A stretch of DNA of 64,000 nt from positions 124,001 to 188,000 of the forward strand of contig CAVPJQ010000025.1 of the NCBI GenBank assembly GCA_963705495.1. The letters run 5' to 3'. Of this stretch, positions 1 to 9,537 are shown piece by piece. The position numbers were made by a program, and so were the translations under genes. The stretch comes from DATBVX01 sp963705495 (lineage in GTDB: Bacteria > Pseudomonadota > Gammaproteobacteria > Steroidobacterales > Steroidobacteraceae). Each line of letters starts with the position of its first letter. The first letter of the stretch is position 1. The notes beneath the pieces are model-generated. The model worked only from the letters and a program-made list of their open reading frames with translations. It was not told the DNA's origin and did no database searches.

Positions 1-1
1 C

Positions 2-481
2 CGGCTGCGCAGCGAGCTGGTCAGCATGGGCGCGAATTTCATGCAATCGTTGCGCGAATCGGAGTTCCTTGCCGCGATCAAGCACCGCAGCGCGATACCC
101 GGCGGCACCTGCGAATTCGACCTGCCGGACTACAGCTTCTGGCTCAGCCGTCCGGCCGAGCAGCGCATGGCGACTTTCGAGGAATGGATGAAGGTCGTGC
201 GTCCGCTGTGTGATGGGGTGATCGAGATCCTCTGGGTGACGCGGCAGAACGCCCGCCCGCGTGAAGAGATCGCGCCGGCTGGCCAGTACCAGATCAACTT
301 CGAGCGGGAGAACCCAATCCAGCTGCTGCGGATCCTGCTGCCGTCAGACTCCGACCTGTATCCGGAGATCAGCGGCAGCCACTATCGCTGTAACCTGCGG
401 TTCATGAGCTGGAAGGAGCTCAACCAGCGCGCTGTGCAGTCCGAGCAGGATGTCCGCTTCGTTCTGACCTCATGCACTTGA
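2..481 (+). CDS. zapD: Cell division protein ZapD, C-terminal part (5' end outside window)
   Basis: ZapD binds the C-terminal tail of FtsZ and cross-links FtsZ filaments at the Z-ring in the cytoplasm. The frame is open from base 2, so only the last ~159 of the family's usual ~250 residues are present and the true start lies upstream. The stretch AIPGGTCEFDLP followed by the tryptophan-rich segment is characteristic of the family. The stop TGA at 479-481 is followed 7 bp later by yacG, whose ribosome-binding site AGGGG begins on the last base of the stop codon. zapD-yacG next to mutT and secA is the usual gammaproteobacterial order, although two peptidase genes are inserted here before mutT. 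Confidence 0.92.
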   Translation, partial: RLRSELVSMGANFMQSLRESEFLAAIKHRSAIPGGTCEFDLPDYSFWLSRPAEQRMATFEEWMKVVRPLCDGVIEILWVTRQNARPREEIAPAGQYQINFERENPIQLLRILLPSDSDLYPEISGSHYRCNLRFMSWKELNQRAVQSEQDVRFVLTSCT

Positions 482-488
482 GGGGCGC

Positions 489-698
489 ATGTCCCCGGTC
501 ATTGCCAAATGTCCGACTTGCGGCCGACCCGTGCAGTGGTCCGAATCCTCGCCATTCCGGCCGTTCTGCAGCGATCGTTGCCGCCTCATCGATCTCGGTG
601 CCTGGCTGAGCGAGGAACGCGGCATCGCCGGTGACACCATCCCGCCCGAGGCCCCCGACGATAAGAACGACGACTCGCCCGAGCCCGACCGCAGCTGA
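489..698 (+). CDS. yacG: DNA gyrase inhibitor / zinc-binding protein YacG
   Basis: A 69-residue protein whose homologues bind GyrB and inhibit DNA gyrase. It carries the four zinc ligands of the family: Cys8, Cys11, Cys27 and Cys31 (CPTC then CSDRC). Next comes the RCRLIDLGAWL segment and a poorly conserved acidic tail rich in Asp, Glu and Pro. Its length is normal. An AGGGG ribosome-binding site at 481-485 lies just ahead of the ATG, so it is probably cotranscribed and translated with zapD. It converges on the peptidase gene to its right with a 7-bp gap and no visible terminator. Confidence 0.93.
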   Translation: MSPVIAKCPTCGRPVQWSESSPFRPFCSDRCRLIDLGAWLSEERGIAGDTIPPEAPDDKNDDSPEPDRS

Positions 699-705
699 CT
701 TCGCG

Positions 706-2925
706 TCAGGGTGACGGTGCTTGCCTCGACCCACCACCTTCTGGCGCCGTCGCCACCTGCGGCAGTTGCATCTGCAGATTTCGCGTCAGAAACGCCCACT
801 GATCCGCGAAATCCTCGATCTGCATCCAGACCGGTTTGCCGGATCCATGGCCCGCGCGCGTCTCTACGCGCACGAGGATGGGGTTTTTGCAAGCCTGCGC
901 CGCCTGCAGCGCAGCGCCAAACTTGAAGCTGTGCCAGGGCACGACCCGATCATCGTGATCCGCGGTCGTAATCAGTGTTGGCGGATAGCAGGTACCCGGA
1001 CGCACGTTGTGGTACGGCGAATAGGCATATAGCGCCTGAAAGTCCTGCGCGTTCTCGCTCAGGCCGTAGTCGCTCGACCACTGGCGGGCATTCGCGCTCG
1101 CGGTGTCATAGCGCAGCATGTCGAGCACTCCGACGGCCGGCAGCGCCGCCGCAACGAGCCCCGGCTCCTGGGTGATCACGGCACCGATCAGCAACCCGCC
1201 GTTACTACGCCCCAGGATCGCGAGCCGCTCCTTCGACGTGTAACGTTGCTCGACGAGATAGTGCGCCGCCGCGATGAAGTCATCGAACACGTTCTGCTTG
1301 TTGGCCTTGGTGCCAGCGACGTGCCACGCCTCACCGTACTCAGCGCCACCGCGCAGGTTCGCGACCGCGTATGTGCCACCCATCTCGAGCCACACCAGCA
1401 CTGGAACGCTGAAGGTGGGCGTGAGCGGATTGCTGAATCCACCGTAGCCATAGAGCAGAGCCGGTGTGCGGCCGTCCTTCTTCAGGTCGGATCGATGCGT
1501 GATAAACATCGGCACGCGCGTGCCATCCTTGCTCGAGTAGAACACCTGCTCGGTGACGAAACGCGAGGTACTCGCCGCGATCTTCGGTGCGCGAAACAGT
1601 TCCGCATGATTCACGGCGACGTCGTAGCGATAGACGGAGACAGGGGTCAGGTAGTCCGTGTACGAGAAGAACGTCTCGGAACTGTCGCCATGCCCCTGGA
1701 AACCATCGACGGTGCCCCGCCCCGGCAATGAGACTTCATTGAGCCGTCTTCCGCTGATATCGAAGACCTTCACCTGCGAATGCGCATCGTGCAGGTAGGT
1801 GACGACGATCTTGCCGCCGACATAGCTCGCCACCTGGATGGCATCAGTCGATTCGGCAACCACGTCTCGCCACATCTTCGGCATGGGGCGACGCGTGTCG
1901 ATCGCGACCACCCGCCCCCGCGGCGAGTCCGCCGTCACTAAGAAATAGAACACCGCGCCTTCCGACCCGATAAACGTATAGAGTCCCCGCCAATCATCGA
2001 GGAGCCGCACAGTGGCGACGCCACTGGTAGAAGCCTGTACCGGCAGCGGCGTGTAGTAGACGCCGTTCGTCTGGTAACCGTCGAAGAGATTGATCAGCAG
2101 ATACTTCCCATCCTCGGTCACCTGCGCGTACGGATTGCGTGACGGGTGGTCAGTGACCGCATAGACGAACAGGTCCTGGGACTGAGGGTCGCCGACCTTG
2201 TGCCGATAGACCGAGATCTGCTTTGAATCGTCGCCCGACCCATCCGCGCGCAACGGATAGCGGCTATAGAAGAAGGCGCTCGAGTCGCGCTCCCAGGAAA
2301 CCTGCGTGAACTTCGCGAACTTGAGAACGTCGCTAAGATCCTCGCCGGTCGTGACATCACGGATGCGCCAGGTCTTCCAGTCCGTGCCGCCATCGGAAAG
2401 CGCATAGGCGAGATAGCGGCCATCGGGGCTCACCTGAAAGTCGGCGAGCGCCACCGTAGCGTCGGGGCTCAAGGCATTCGGGTCGAGCAGGACGCGTGGC
2501 GTGGCTTGCAGGCTGTCGGCGACAAATAGCACGCTCTGGTTCTGAAGGCCGTCGTTGCGCAGCCAGAAATAGCGTCCACCCTCCTGCACCGGAATGTTGA
2601 AACGCTCATAGTTCCAGAGCTCGGTGAGTCGCTGCTTGATCCAGCCGCGTGCCGGAATCGCTTCGAGATAGGGTTGCGAGAGGCTATTCTCTGCGCTGAC
2701 CCAGGCCTTCGTTTGCGCGCTGTCCAGACTTTCGAACCAACGATAGGGATCCGCCACGCTCACGCTGCCGTACTGATCGACCTGGGTGCCGCGTGGCGCT
2801 GCAGGATATTGCAGACCAGCCGCCGGCGAGCTCTCGGGGGCCGGAGTATGCCCGCACGCGGCCAGCAGCATCGCAGCCGTCAGTACAGTACAGATACGGT
2901 TGTAGTGGATCAGTCCCCTCTTCAT
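706..2925 (-). CDS. Prolyl oligopeptidase (S9A family), predicted lipoprotein
   Basis: A 739-residue serine peptidase of the prolyl oligopeptidase family, which cleaves short peptides after proline. The N-terminus is a lipoprotein signal with lipobox LAAC and lipidated Cys24, so it should be membrane-anchored in the envelope. Residues ~40-440 form the N-terminal domain plus seven-bladed propeller and ~450-720 the alpha/beta hydrolase domain. The nucleophile is Ser574 in GRSNGG, the acid lies in DHDDRV (~656-661) and the base is His693 in AGHGSGKP. The ATG at 2925 has GGGGAG eight bases upstream. Only 39 bp separate it from the divergent dipeptidyl-peptidase gene, suggesting a shared regulatory region and a joint role in peptide use. 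Confidence 0.9.
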   Translation of the reverse strand: MKRGLIHYNRICTVLTAAMLLAACGHTPAPESSPAAGLQYPAAPRGTQVDQYGSVSVADPYRWFESLDSAQTKAWVSAENSLSQPYLEAIPARGWIKQRLTELWNYERFNIPVQEGGRYFWLRNDGLQNQSVLFVADSLQATPRVLLDPNALSPDATVALADFQVSPDGRYLAYALSDGGTDWKTWRIRDVTTGEDLSDVLKFAKFTQVSWERDSSAFFYSRYPLRADGSGDDSKQISVYRHKVGDPQSQDLFVYAVTDHPSRNPYAQVTEDGKYLLINLFDGYQTNGVYYTPLPVQASTSGVATVRLLDDWRGLYTFIGSEGAVFYFLVTADSPRGRVVAIDTRRPMPKMWRDVVAESTDAIQVASYVGGKIVVTYLHDAHSQVKVFDISGRRLNEVSLPGRGTVDGFQGHGDSSETFFSYTDYLTPVSVYRYDVAVNHAELFRAPKIAASTSRFVTEQVFYSSKDGTRVPMFITHRSDLKKDGRTPALLYGYGGFSNPLTPTFSVPVLVWLEMGGTYAVANLRGGAEYGEAWHVAGTKANKQNVFDDFIAAAHYLVEQRYTSKERLAILGRSNGGLLIGAVITQEPGLVAAALPAVGVLDMLRYDTASANARQWSSDYGLSENAQDFQALYAYSPYHNVRPGTCYPPTLITTADHDDRVVPWHSFKFGAALQAAQACKNPILVRVETRAGHGSGKPVWMQIEDFADQWAFLTRNLQMQLPQVATAPEGGGSRQAPSP

Positions 2926-2964
2926 GCCTAAACTCCCCGAAATTTTTGCGCGCAGCCTACACGG

Positions 2965-5226
2965 ATGACTTCACTACGACCATTCCTGTTCTCGTTGGTG
3001 CCCTTGTTCAGCAGTTTCGCCGCTGCGCACGCTGGCGATCTGCCGATCAGCCGGATCTTTTCGGCACCGGATCTGAGCGGACCGTCCCTGCGCGCGGCGC
3101 GTATTTCGCCGGACGCGCAGCGGGTGACGTTCCTTCAGGGCAAGGCCGACGACAAGGATCGTCTCGACCTGTGGGAATACGACCTTGGCTCGGGCAAGAC
3201 GCGACTGCTGGTGGATTCGCGTGCGCTGGTCCGTGATGAGGGCCGACTCTCTGATGAGGAACGGCAGCGTCGCGAACGCCAGCGCATTTCCGCGCTGTCG
3301 GGGATTGTCGAATATCTGTTTGCGCCGGATAGTAAGGCGTTGCTTTTTCCGCTCGGTGGCGATCTCTACTACTACGACCTGCGCGCACCTGCCGACAAGG
3401 CCGCACGCCAGCTGACTCAAACCTCGGAGGCGGAGACGGACGCCAAGTTCTCTCCTCTCGGTCACTACGTCAGCTTCATCCGTGGGCAAAACCTGTTCGT
3501 GCTCGACCTGCGTACCGGACAGGAGCGAGCGCTGACGATCGACGGCGGTGGGGCGATCAAGAACGGCATGGCCGAGTTCATCGCCCAGGAAGAGATGGGG
3601 CGCAACACCGGCTACTGGTGGTCGCCCGATGAGAGACGCATCGCCTACGCGCGTGTCGACGAGAGTCCGATCTCCGAACAGCAGCGTCTCGAGATCGACG
3701 CTGACGAGGTCTCCATCTACACGCAACGCTACCCGGCAGCCGGCACGCGTAACGCCCTCGTCGATCTGAGGTCGATCGAGCTCACGAACGGGGCAGTCAC
3801 GCGACTCGACCTGGGCGCCGAGACCGATATCTATCTCGCGCGCGTCGATTGGCTGCCGGATTCCCGATACGTCGCAGCCCAGCGCCAGTCTCGTGATCAG
3901 CGGCGCCTGGACCTGCTCAAGATCGACGTCACGAGCGGCAGCGCACGTACTCTTCTGACCGAAACCAGCAACACCTGGGTGGACCTCAACGACGAGCTGA
4001 CGTTTCTCAGCAAGTCCCGCCAGTTCATCTGGGCCTCGCAGCGCAGCGGCTATCAGCAACTGTACCTCTACGACCTCGACGGTCACCTCATTCGGCCGTT
4101 GACCGCTGGCAACTGGATGGTGGTCGGTGATAGCGGGTCACGCGCCCTCGTGGATGTCGATGAGGCGCGAGAGCGTATCTACTTCATGGCCAATAAAGAG
4201 AGTCCGCTAGAACGCCACCTCTATGCGGCGCCGTTGCGCGGCAACTTCCCCCCATCACGCATCACCGGGGAACCCGGCTGGCACACGGTGACCATGTCGC
4301 CCGATCACAAGTTTTTTCTCGAGCTGTATTCCAATCCGGAGCGGCCACCGCGGGTGCAGTTGCGGCGTATCGATGGCGGCCTGATCAAAACGCTGATCGA
4401 CAATTCCCTGAACGACTCCCACCCGTATGCTCCCTATCGAGACGCGCACGTCCCGACTGAATTTGGCACGTTGCGGGCGCCCGACGGGCAAACGCTCAAC
4501 TACCAGATGCTCAAACCGGCGCACTTCGATGCAGCGCAGAAGTACCCCGTGATCGTGGACGTGTACGGTGGGCCCGGTGTGCAGAACGTGCGGCGCGCGT
4601 GGGGCCCGCAGTTCTTTCGCCAGATCCTGGCCCAGAGTGGCTATGTCGTGTTCACGCTCGACAACCGTGGCAGTGGCTTTCGGGGCGTCGCATTCGAGTC
4701 GGTTGTCCACCAGCGCATGGGGCAGATCGAGGTTGCCGATCAGGTCGAAGGTGTGAAGTTTCTGCGCTCGCTGCCGTTCGTGGATCCGCAGCGCATCGGT
4801 GTTTTCGGCTGGAGCTATGGCGGCTACATGACGCTCATGTGCCTGTTCACCGCTCCGGACTATTTCCAGGCGGGCGTCTCAGGCGCTCCGGTAACCGAAT
4901 GGCGCTTGTATGACACGCATTACACGGAGCGTTATCTCGGCCTGCCGCAGCACAATGCTGCCGGTTATGACGCCAGTGATGTGCTGCCGTACGCCGCGGC
5001 CCTGCGTGTGCCGCTCCTCGTCATGCACGGCATGGCAGACGATAACGTGCTCTTCACCAATAGCACGAAGCTCTTCAAGCGCCTGCAGGATCTCGACAAG
5101 CCTTTCGACGTGATGACCTATCCGGGGAGCAAGCACTCGCTGCTGCGCCATGCGGACACTGGGCCGCATGCGTACGAAATGATCAGGAGATTCTTCGACG
5201 CGAACCTGAAGGGGAAGAACCCTTAG
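2965..5226 (+). CDS. Dipeptidyl-peptidase IV family protein (S9B), secreted
   Basis: A 753-residue exopeptidase that should release Xaa-Pro or Xaa-Ala dipeptides from peptide N-termini. Residues 1-23 form a Sec signal peptide ending AAAHA, so the enzyme is exported. The beta-propeller domain carries the Glu209-Glu210 pair (EFIAQEEMGR) that in DPP-IV holds the substrate amino group, and the VDES segment after it. The hydrolase domain has nucleophile Ser617 in GWSYGG, the acid in ADDNV (692/693) and His724 in GSKHSL. The last 44 bp overlap the 3' end of mutT on the other strand. It is divergent from the S9A peptidase, and the two activities are complementary on proline-rich peptides. Confidence 0.92.
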   Translation: MTSLRPFLFSLVPLFSSFAAAHAGDLPISRIFSAPDLSGPSLRAARISPDAQRVTFLQGKADDKDRLDLWEYDLGSGKTRLLVDSRALVRDEGRLSDEERQRRERQRISALSGIVEYLFAPDSKALLFPLGGDLYYYDLRAPADKAARQLTQTSEAETDAKFSPLGHYVSFIRGQNLFVLDLRTGQERALTIDGGGAIKNGMAEFIAQEEMGRNTGYWWSPDERRIAYARVDESPISEQQRLEIDADEVSIYTQRYPAAGTRNALVDLRSIELTNGAVTRLDLGAETDIYLARVDWLPDSRYVAAQRQSRDQRRLDLLKIDVTSGSARTLLTETSNTWVDLNDELTFLSKSRQFIWASQRSGYQQLYLYDLDGHLIRPLTAGNWMVVGDSGSRALVDVDEARERIYFMANKESPLERHLYAAPLRGNFPPSRITGEPGWHTVTMSPDHKFFLELYSNPERPPRVQLRRIDGGLIKTLIDNSLNDSHPYAPYRDAHVPTEFGTLRAPDGQTLNYQMLKPAHFDAAQKYPVIVDVYGGPGVQNVRRAWGPQFFRQILAQSGYVVFTLDNRGSGFRGVAFESVVHQRMGQIEVADQVEGVKFLRSLPFVDPQRIGVFGWSYGGYMTLMCLFTAPDYFQAGVSGAPVTEWRLYDTHYTERYLGLPQHNAAGYDASDVLPYAAALRVPLLVMHGMADDNVLFTNSTKLFKRLQDLDKPFDVMTYPGSKHSLLRHADTGPHAYEMIRRFFDANLKGKNP

Positions 5227-5617
5227 CTGCGAGATCGATCAACGCGGCGACGATCGGCCGGTCGGCTTCGAGGAGATCTTCGTTCACGAGATCGGCCGGC
5301 TTGACCCATTTGAGCGCCTGGCCATCAAGGCTCATCGGCTCGCCTTGATAAGCGGTCACGAGCCACATGTTGAGCTCGACACGCCGTTCCGGGTACTCGT
5401 GAGTCAACTGCAACATTCGCTCTGCCCTGACGAGCGTCACGCCGAGTTCTTCGGCGAGCTCCCGACTCAGCGCCTGAAGCTCGCTCTCGCCGCTCTCGAT
5501 CTTTCCGCCAGGAAATTCCCAGCGCCCTGCCATCTGGGAGCCGACCGGGCGCTGCGCGATCAGTACGCGTCCGGTCGCATCGAAGAGTCCTCCCGCGACA
5601 ACTCGCACGGTACGCAA
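5183..5617 (-). CDS. mutT: 8-oxo-dGTP diphosphatase MutT (Nudix hydrolase)
   Basis: MutT hydrolyses 8-oxo-dGTP to the monophosphate, preventing A:T to C:G transversions. The 144-residue protein has a complete Nudix box at residues 38-60: Gly38, Glu44, Arg52-Glu53, Glu56-Glu57 and Gly59, exactly in the Gx5Ex7REUxEExGU pattern. The best-fitting start is TTG at 5617, with a GTG three codons later as alternative; neither has a strong ribosome-binding site. It lies 8 bp downstream of secA and is probably cotranscribed, as in E. coli. A MutT protein fused to thiamine-phosphate synthase is common in this class, but no fusion is present here. Its 3' end overlaps the convergent dipeptidyl-peptidase gene by 44 bp. 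Confidence 0.9.
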   Translation of the reverse strand: MRTVRVVAGGLFDATGRVLIAQRPVGSQMAGRWEFPGGKIESGESELQALSRELAEELGVTLVRAERMLQLTHEYPERRVELNMWLVTAYQGEPMSLDGQALKWVKPADLVNEDLLEADRPIVAALIDLAAKGSSPSGSRRRIS

Positions 5618-5625
5618 GGCGAAGG

Positions 5626-8418
5626 CTAGGCGCCCAATGCGCCGTGGCAGTTCTTGTACTTCTTCCCCGATCCACAGGGGCAGGGTTCGTTGCGGCCGAT
5701 CTTTCGCCCGCCGCGCACGAAGGGTGCCTGTGGCGCGGCCTCGGCTGCGCGACTGACAGGGCCTTGCGCTCCCTCGGGCTCCTCCGGCGCAGTCAGAGAC
5801 TGTGCTTGAGCGTGCTGGGCCTGCAACGCTCTCGCCATGCGCTTGCGACGCTCTTCTTCTTCGCGATCGATCTCCTCCTGGCTGCGCACCTGCAGGCGCG
5901 AGAGGATGGTGACCGTATCGAACTTGATGCGCTCGAGCATCGCACTGAAGAGCTCGAAGGCCTCGCGCTTGTACTCCTGTTTCGGGTTCTTCTGCGCATA
6001 GCCGCGCAGGTGTATGCCCTGGCGCATGTAGTCCATGGCAGCCAGGTGCTCGCGCCAGTGCACGTCGAGCTGCTGCAACATGATGGCCTTCTCGAAGTAG
6101 CGCATCGCCGGTGCGCCGAGCTGCGTGACCTTCTGCTCATAAGCAGCATCGACGGCATCGACGATCCGCTTGCGCAACCCCTGCTCGTCCAGCGCCGTGT
6201 CAGCATCCAGCCAGCCTCTGATGTCCAATCGCACGGTGAAATCGCGCTCGAGTGCCGCGGTCAGGCCCGTGATGTCCCATTGCTCCGGCAATGTGCCGAG
6301 GGGCAGAAACGTGCTGATCAGGGTATTGACGACTTCCTCCCGGATGCCACGGACGGCATCGGCGACGTCTTCCGCTGCCATGAGCTCGGTGCGCTGCTGA
6401 TAGATGACCTTGCGCTGATCGTTCGCGACGTCGTCGTACTCAAGGAGATTCTTGCGCGCATCGAAGTTGTGCGCTTCGACCTTGCGCTGCGCCTTTTCGA
6501 TCTGCCGCGAGAGCATGCGGCTCTCGATGACTTCGCCTTCCTTCATGCCAACCCGCGACAGCAGCGCCTTGGTGCGATTCGGGTCGCCGAAGATGCGCAT
6601 CAGGTTGTCTTCGAGCGACAGATAAAAGCGGCTCGACCCGGGATCGCCCTGTCGGCCCGAACGGCCGCGTAGCTGGTTGTCGATGCGGCGCGATTCGTGC
6701 CGTTCGGTGCCGACGATGTGCAAGCCGCCTGACTGCACGACCGCCTCGTGACGGGCATCCCACTCCCGCCTGATCGTCGCGACCGTGTCGGGTTCCGGAT
6801 TCTCGAGCGCATGCAGCTCGGCTTCTAGGTTTCCGCCCAGCACGATGTCCGTACCGCGGCCGGCCATATTGGTCGCAATCGTTACCGTGCCGGGGCGTCC
6901 CGCCTGCGCGACGATGTGCGCCTCGCGCTCATGCTGCTTGGCATTGAGCACTTGGTGGCGTACGCCCTCCTTGTTGAGAAGCCCCGACAGGAACTCGGAG
7001 GTTTCGATCGTGGTCGTGCCGACGAGCACCGGCTGCTGGCGCTGCATGCACTCGCGGATGTCATCGATGATCGCCTGGAACTTGTCCTTCTGCGACAGGT
7101 AGACCAGGTCCGCGGCATCGTCGCGGATCATCGGCTTGTGGGTCGGAATCACGACCACTTCGAGGCCGTAGATCTGCTGGAATTCGAACGCTTCCGTATC
7201 CGCCGTACCGGTCATGCCGGCGAGCTTCGAGTAGATGCGAAAGTAGTTCTGGAAGGTAATCGAGGCGACGGTCTGATTTTCCTCGCGCACCCGCACGCCT
7301 TCCTTGGCTTCGACCGCCTGGTGCAGGCCGTCTGACCAGCGTCGGCCGGGCATCGTGCGACCAGTGAACTCGTCCACGATGATCGCCTCGCCATTACGGA
7401 CGATATATTCGACGTCGCGGTGGTAGAGCGAATGGGCGCGCAGCGCCGCATTGAGGTGATGCATCAGGCGGATGTTCGCCGAGTCATACAAGCTCTCGCC
7501 TTCACGCAGCAGCCCTGCCTCTGCCATCAGCTGCTCGACCCGCTCGTGGCCGATCTCGGTGAGATGCACCTGCTTGGATTTCTCATCCACCGTGTAATCA
7601 CCGGGCTCGGGCTCCGGTTCTCCTGCGGCTCTCGCTTGCTCCTGCAGTTGCGGCAGGACGTCGTCGTCCGCCTTCTGCACCTTGAGGCGCGGCACGAGAG
7701 CATTGATCTTGATGTAGAGCTCGGTGCTCTCTTCGGCGGGGCCGGAAATGATGAGCGGGGTGCGAGCTTCGTCGATCAGGATCGAATCGACTTCGTCGAC
7801 GATCGCGTACGTGAGGGCGCGCTGCACGCGATCCTCGAGCCGGAACGCGAGATTGTCCCGCAGGTAGTCGAAGCCGAATTCATTGTTGGTGCCGTAAGTG
7901 ATGTCGGTGCCATACGCCTCGCGCTTCTCGACCGGCGACTGTGCATTCTTGATCACCCCGACCGTGAGGCCGAGGAATCGATACACCGGACCCATCCAGT
8001 CCGCGTCGCGCTGCGCCAGATACTCGTTCACGGTGACGATGTGCACGCCCTTGCCGGCCAGCGCATTGAGGTACGCAGGAAGAGTCGCAACGAGCGTCTT
8101 GCCTTCGCCCGTGCGCATCTCCGCAATCTTGCCTTCGTGCAGGGCGATGCCGCCGATCAGCTGCACATCGAAGTGCCGCATGCCGAGAGCGCGGCGGGCC
8201 GCCTCGCGAACGCAGGCGAACGCCTCGGGGAGCAGGTCGACGAGTGTCGCGCCCTCGGCCAGTCGTTTGCGAAACTCTTCGGTCTTCGCGCGCAGCTGCT
8301 CGTCAGTCAGCGTCTGGATGGCCGGCTCGAGCGCGTTAGCCTGCTCGACCCACCGGCTATAGGACTTGAGCAGCCGTTGGTTACGGCTGCCGAACACGCG
8401 CCTGAAGAACTGCCACAC
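5626..8418 (-). CDS. secA: Protein translocase ATPase subunit SecA
   Basis: SecA is the motor that drives preproteins through SecYEG. At 930 residues the protein is full length. Walker A is MRTGEGKTL (lysine near 107), the DEAD-type motif lies in VDEVDSILIDEARTP, and the C-terminal zinc site has Cys913, Cys915, Cys924 and His925 in a CPCGSGKKYKNCH segment that binds SecB and phospholipid. Translation starts at a GTG (8418) preceded by GAAGGAA. No secM-like gene lies upstream; instead an M23 peptidase gene precedes it on the same strand with an 82-bp gap. mutT follows 8 bp downstream. Confidence 0.98.
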   Translation of the reverse strand: MWQFFRRVFGSRNQRLLKSYSRWVEQANALEPAIQTLTDEQLRAKTEEFRKRLAEGATLVDLLPEAFACVREAARRALGMRHFDVQLIGGIALHEGKIAEMRTGEGKTLVATLPAYLNALAGKGVHIVTVNEYLAQRDADWMGPVYRFLGLTVGVIKNAQSPVEKREAYGTDITYGTNNEFGFDYLRDNLAFRLEDRVQRALTYAIVDEVDSILIDEARTPLIISGPAEESTELYIKINALVPRLKVQKADDDVLPQLQEQARAAGEPEPEPGDYTVDEKSKQVHLTEIGHERVEQLMAEAGLLREGESLYDSANIRLMHHLNAALRAHSLYHRDVEYIVRNGEAIIVDEFTGRTMPGRRWSDGLHQAVEAKEGVRVREENQTVASITFQNYFRIYSKLAGMTGTADTEAFEFQQIYGLEVVVIPTHKPMIRDDAADLVYLSQKDKFQAIIDDIRECMQRQQPVLVGTTTIETSEFLSGLLNKEGVRHQVLNAKQHEREAHIVAQAGRPGTVTIATNMAGRGTDIVLGGNLEAELHALENPEPDTVATIRREWDARHEAVVQSGGLHIVGTERHESRRIDNQLRGRSGRQGDPGSSRFYLSLEDNLMRIFGDPNRTKALLSRVGMKEGEVIESRMLSRQIEKAQRKVEAHNFDARKNLLEYDDVANDQRKVIYQQRTELMAAEDVADAVRGIREEVVNTLISTFLPLGTLPEQWDITGLTAALERDFTVRLDIRGWLDADTALDEQGLRKRIVDAVDAAYEQKVTQLGAPAMRYFEKAIMLQQLDVHWREHLAAMDYMRQGIHLRGYAQKNPKQEYKREAFELFSAMLERIKFDTVTILSRLQVRSQEEIDREEEERRKRMARALQAQHAQAQSLTAPEEPEGAQGPVSRAAEAAPQAPFVRGGRKIGRNEPCPCGSGKKYKNCHGALGA

Positions 8419-8500
8419 GATCGAATTTCCTTCAGCAATACAAAGGCCTGGCCTCGCTCAGAGGCTGGCCGGAATCAAAGGTCGCGTATTGTACTGGAGG

Positions 8501-9424
8501 TTAGCGTCCGCCGACGAACTGCAGCGGATTGACCTGGCGGCCGTTGCGGAGCACTTCGAAGTGCAGGTTCGGTCCGGTCGCGCGGCCTGTGGAGCCCATC
8601 AGCGCGATCGGCTGGCCCTTCTGCACGGTCTCGCCCACCGACACGAGGTTGCGCTCGTTGTGTGCGTAACGCGTGACGAAACCATTGCCGTGATTGATCT
8701 CGACCATCTTGCCGTAGCCAAATCGCTCACGTGACCAGGTCACGACACCCGTGGCCACAGCGACCACCTGTGCGCCCGAGCGCCCGGCGAAGTCCACGCC
8801 CTTGTGCACGGCCGTGTAGCCCGTGAAGGGGTCGGAGCGCGAACCGAAGTAGGAAGAAATCCAGCCGTCCGTCACCGGACGACCCTTGGGCTTGATCTGT
8901 TCGTTGAGGTTGCGGCTCAGGATCAGGTTCTCGAGCACGCCGAGCTCCACTTCGCGATCATCCATCTGGTGCGACAGGCCGTCGATCATCGCGGTGAGCT
9001 CCGGAATCTGTGCCGCTTCTCCCTGGCTGTCGGCTTCTGGTCCACCCTGGGCCGGCGGGTTGCCGAAGTCGAACTCGCGCTCATCGATGTCGGCCATCTG
9101 TGTGAGGCGCCGGCCGAGTGCATCGAGGCGGATGACGTGAGCGTTCATCTGGCCCACGCGCTTCGCGAGGGCATCGATGTGTTCCTGCAGGACGCGGCGC
9201 GTCTCCGCGACCTGCGCCTGTTGCGTGGCGAGTCTCCTGGACCACTCTGCAACCTGGGCCGCGGGTTGAACCGCAGCGTCGCGCAGGCCAAAGTGGCGAC
9301 CGGCAAAGAAGGCTCCGCCAAGCAGCACTACCGCCCCGAGAGCGATGACAGCAATCGCCTTCGGATGCGCAAGGTTCAGCTCGCGGGCATGCCCGCGGAG
9401 GCGATCGAAAATGATCACATTCAT
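8501..9424 (-). CDS. M23 family metallopeptidase (LytM domain), membrane-anchored
   Basis: A 307-residue envelope protein with a transmembrane helix at ~21-41, a coiled-coil-like segment at ~55-115 and a C-terminal LytM/peptidase M23 domain (~180-303). Enzymes of this fold cut peptide cross-links in peptidoglycan. The zinc ligands His207 and Asp211 (HKGVD) and His288 are present, and His255 of YAH matches a catalytic histidine. The position usually filled by the first His of the HxH motif is Asn286 (GPNLHFE), so activity may be altered. A peptidase of this type between secA and dciA/lpxC is also found in Pseudomonas. Its ~200-nt leader contains a cyclic-di-GMP-I riboswitch. AGG at about -8 can serve as ribosome-binding site. 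Confidence 0.88.
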   Translation of the reverse strand: MNVIIFDRLRGHARELNLAHPKAIAVIALGAVVLLGGAFFAGRHFGLRDAAVQPAAQVAEWSRRLATQQAQVAETRRVLQEHIDALAKRVGQMNAHVIRLDALGRRLTQMADIDEREFDFGNPPAQGGPEADSQGEAAQIPELTAMIDGLSHQMDDREVELGVLENLILSRNLNEQIKPKGRPVTDGWISSYFGSRSDPFTGYTAVHKGVDFAGRSGAQVVAVATGVVTWSRERFGYGKMVEINHGNGFVTRYAHNERNLVSVGETVQKGQPIALMGSTGRATGPNLHFEVLRNGRQVNPLQFVGGR

Positions 9425-9537
9425 GCGACCTGCTCCAAACAGCGGTCGGTCCTTCGGGAACCGGCTCCCCTAATCCCTACCCTGGTCGCCGGAACAGCAC
9501 ACGGGCTGCGTCGCAAGTCATTGTTCAAGTTGTTCAA

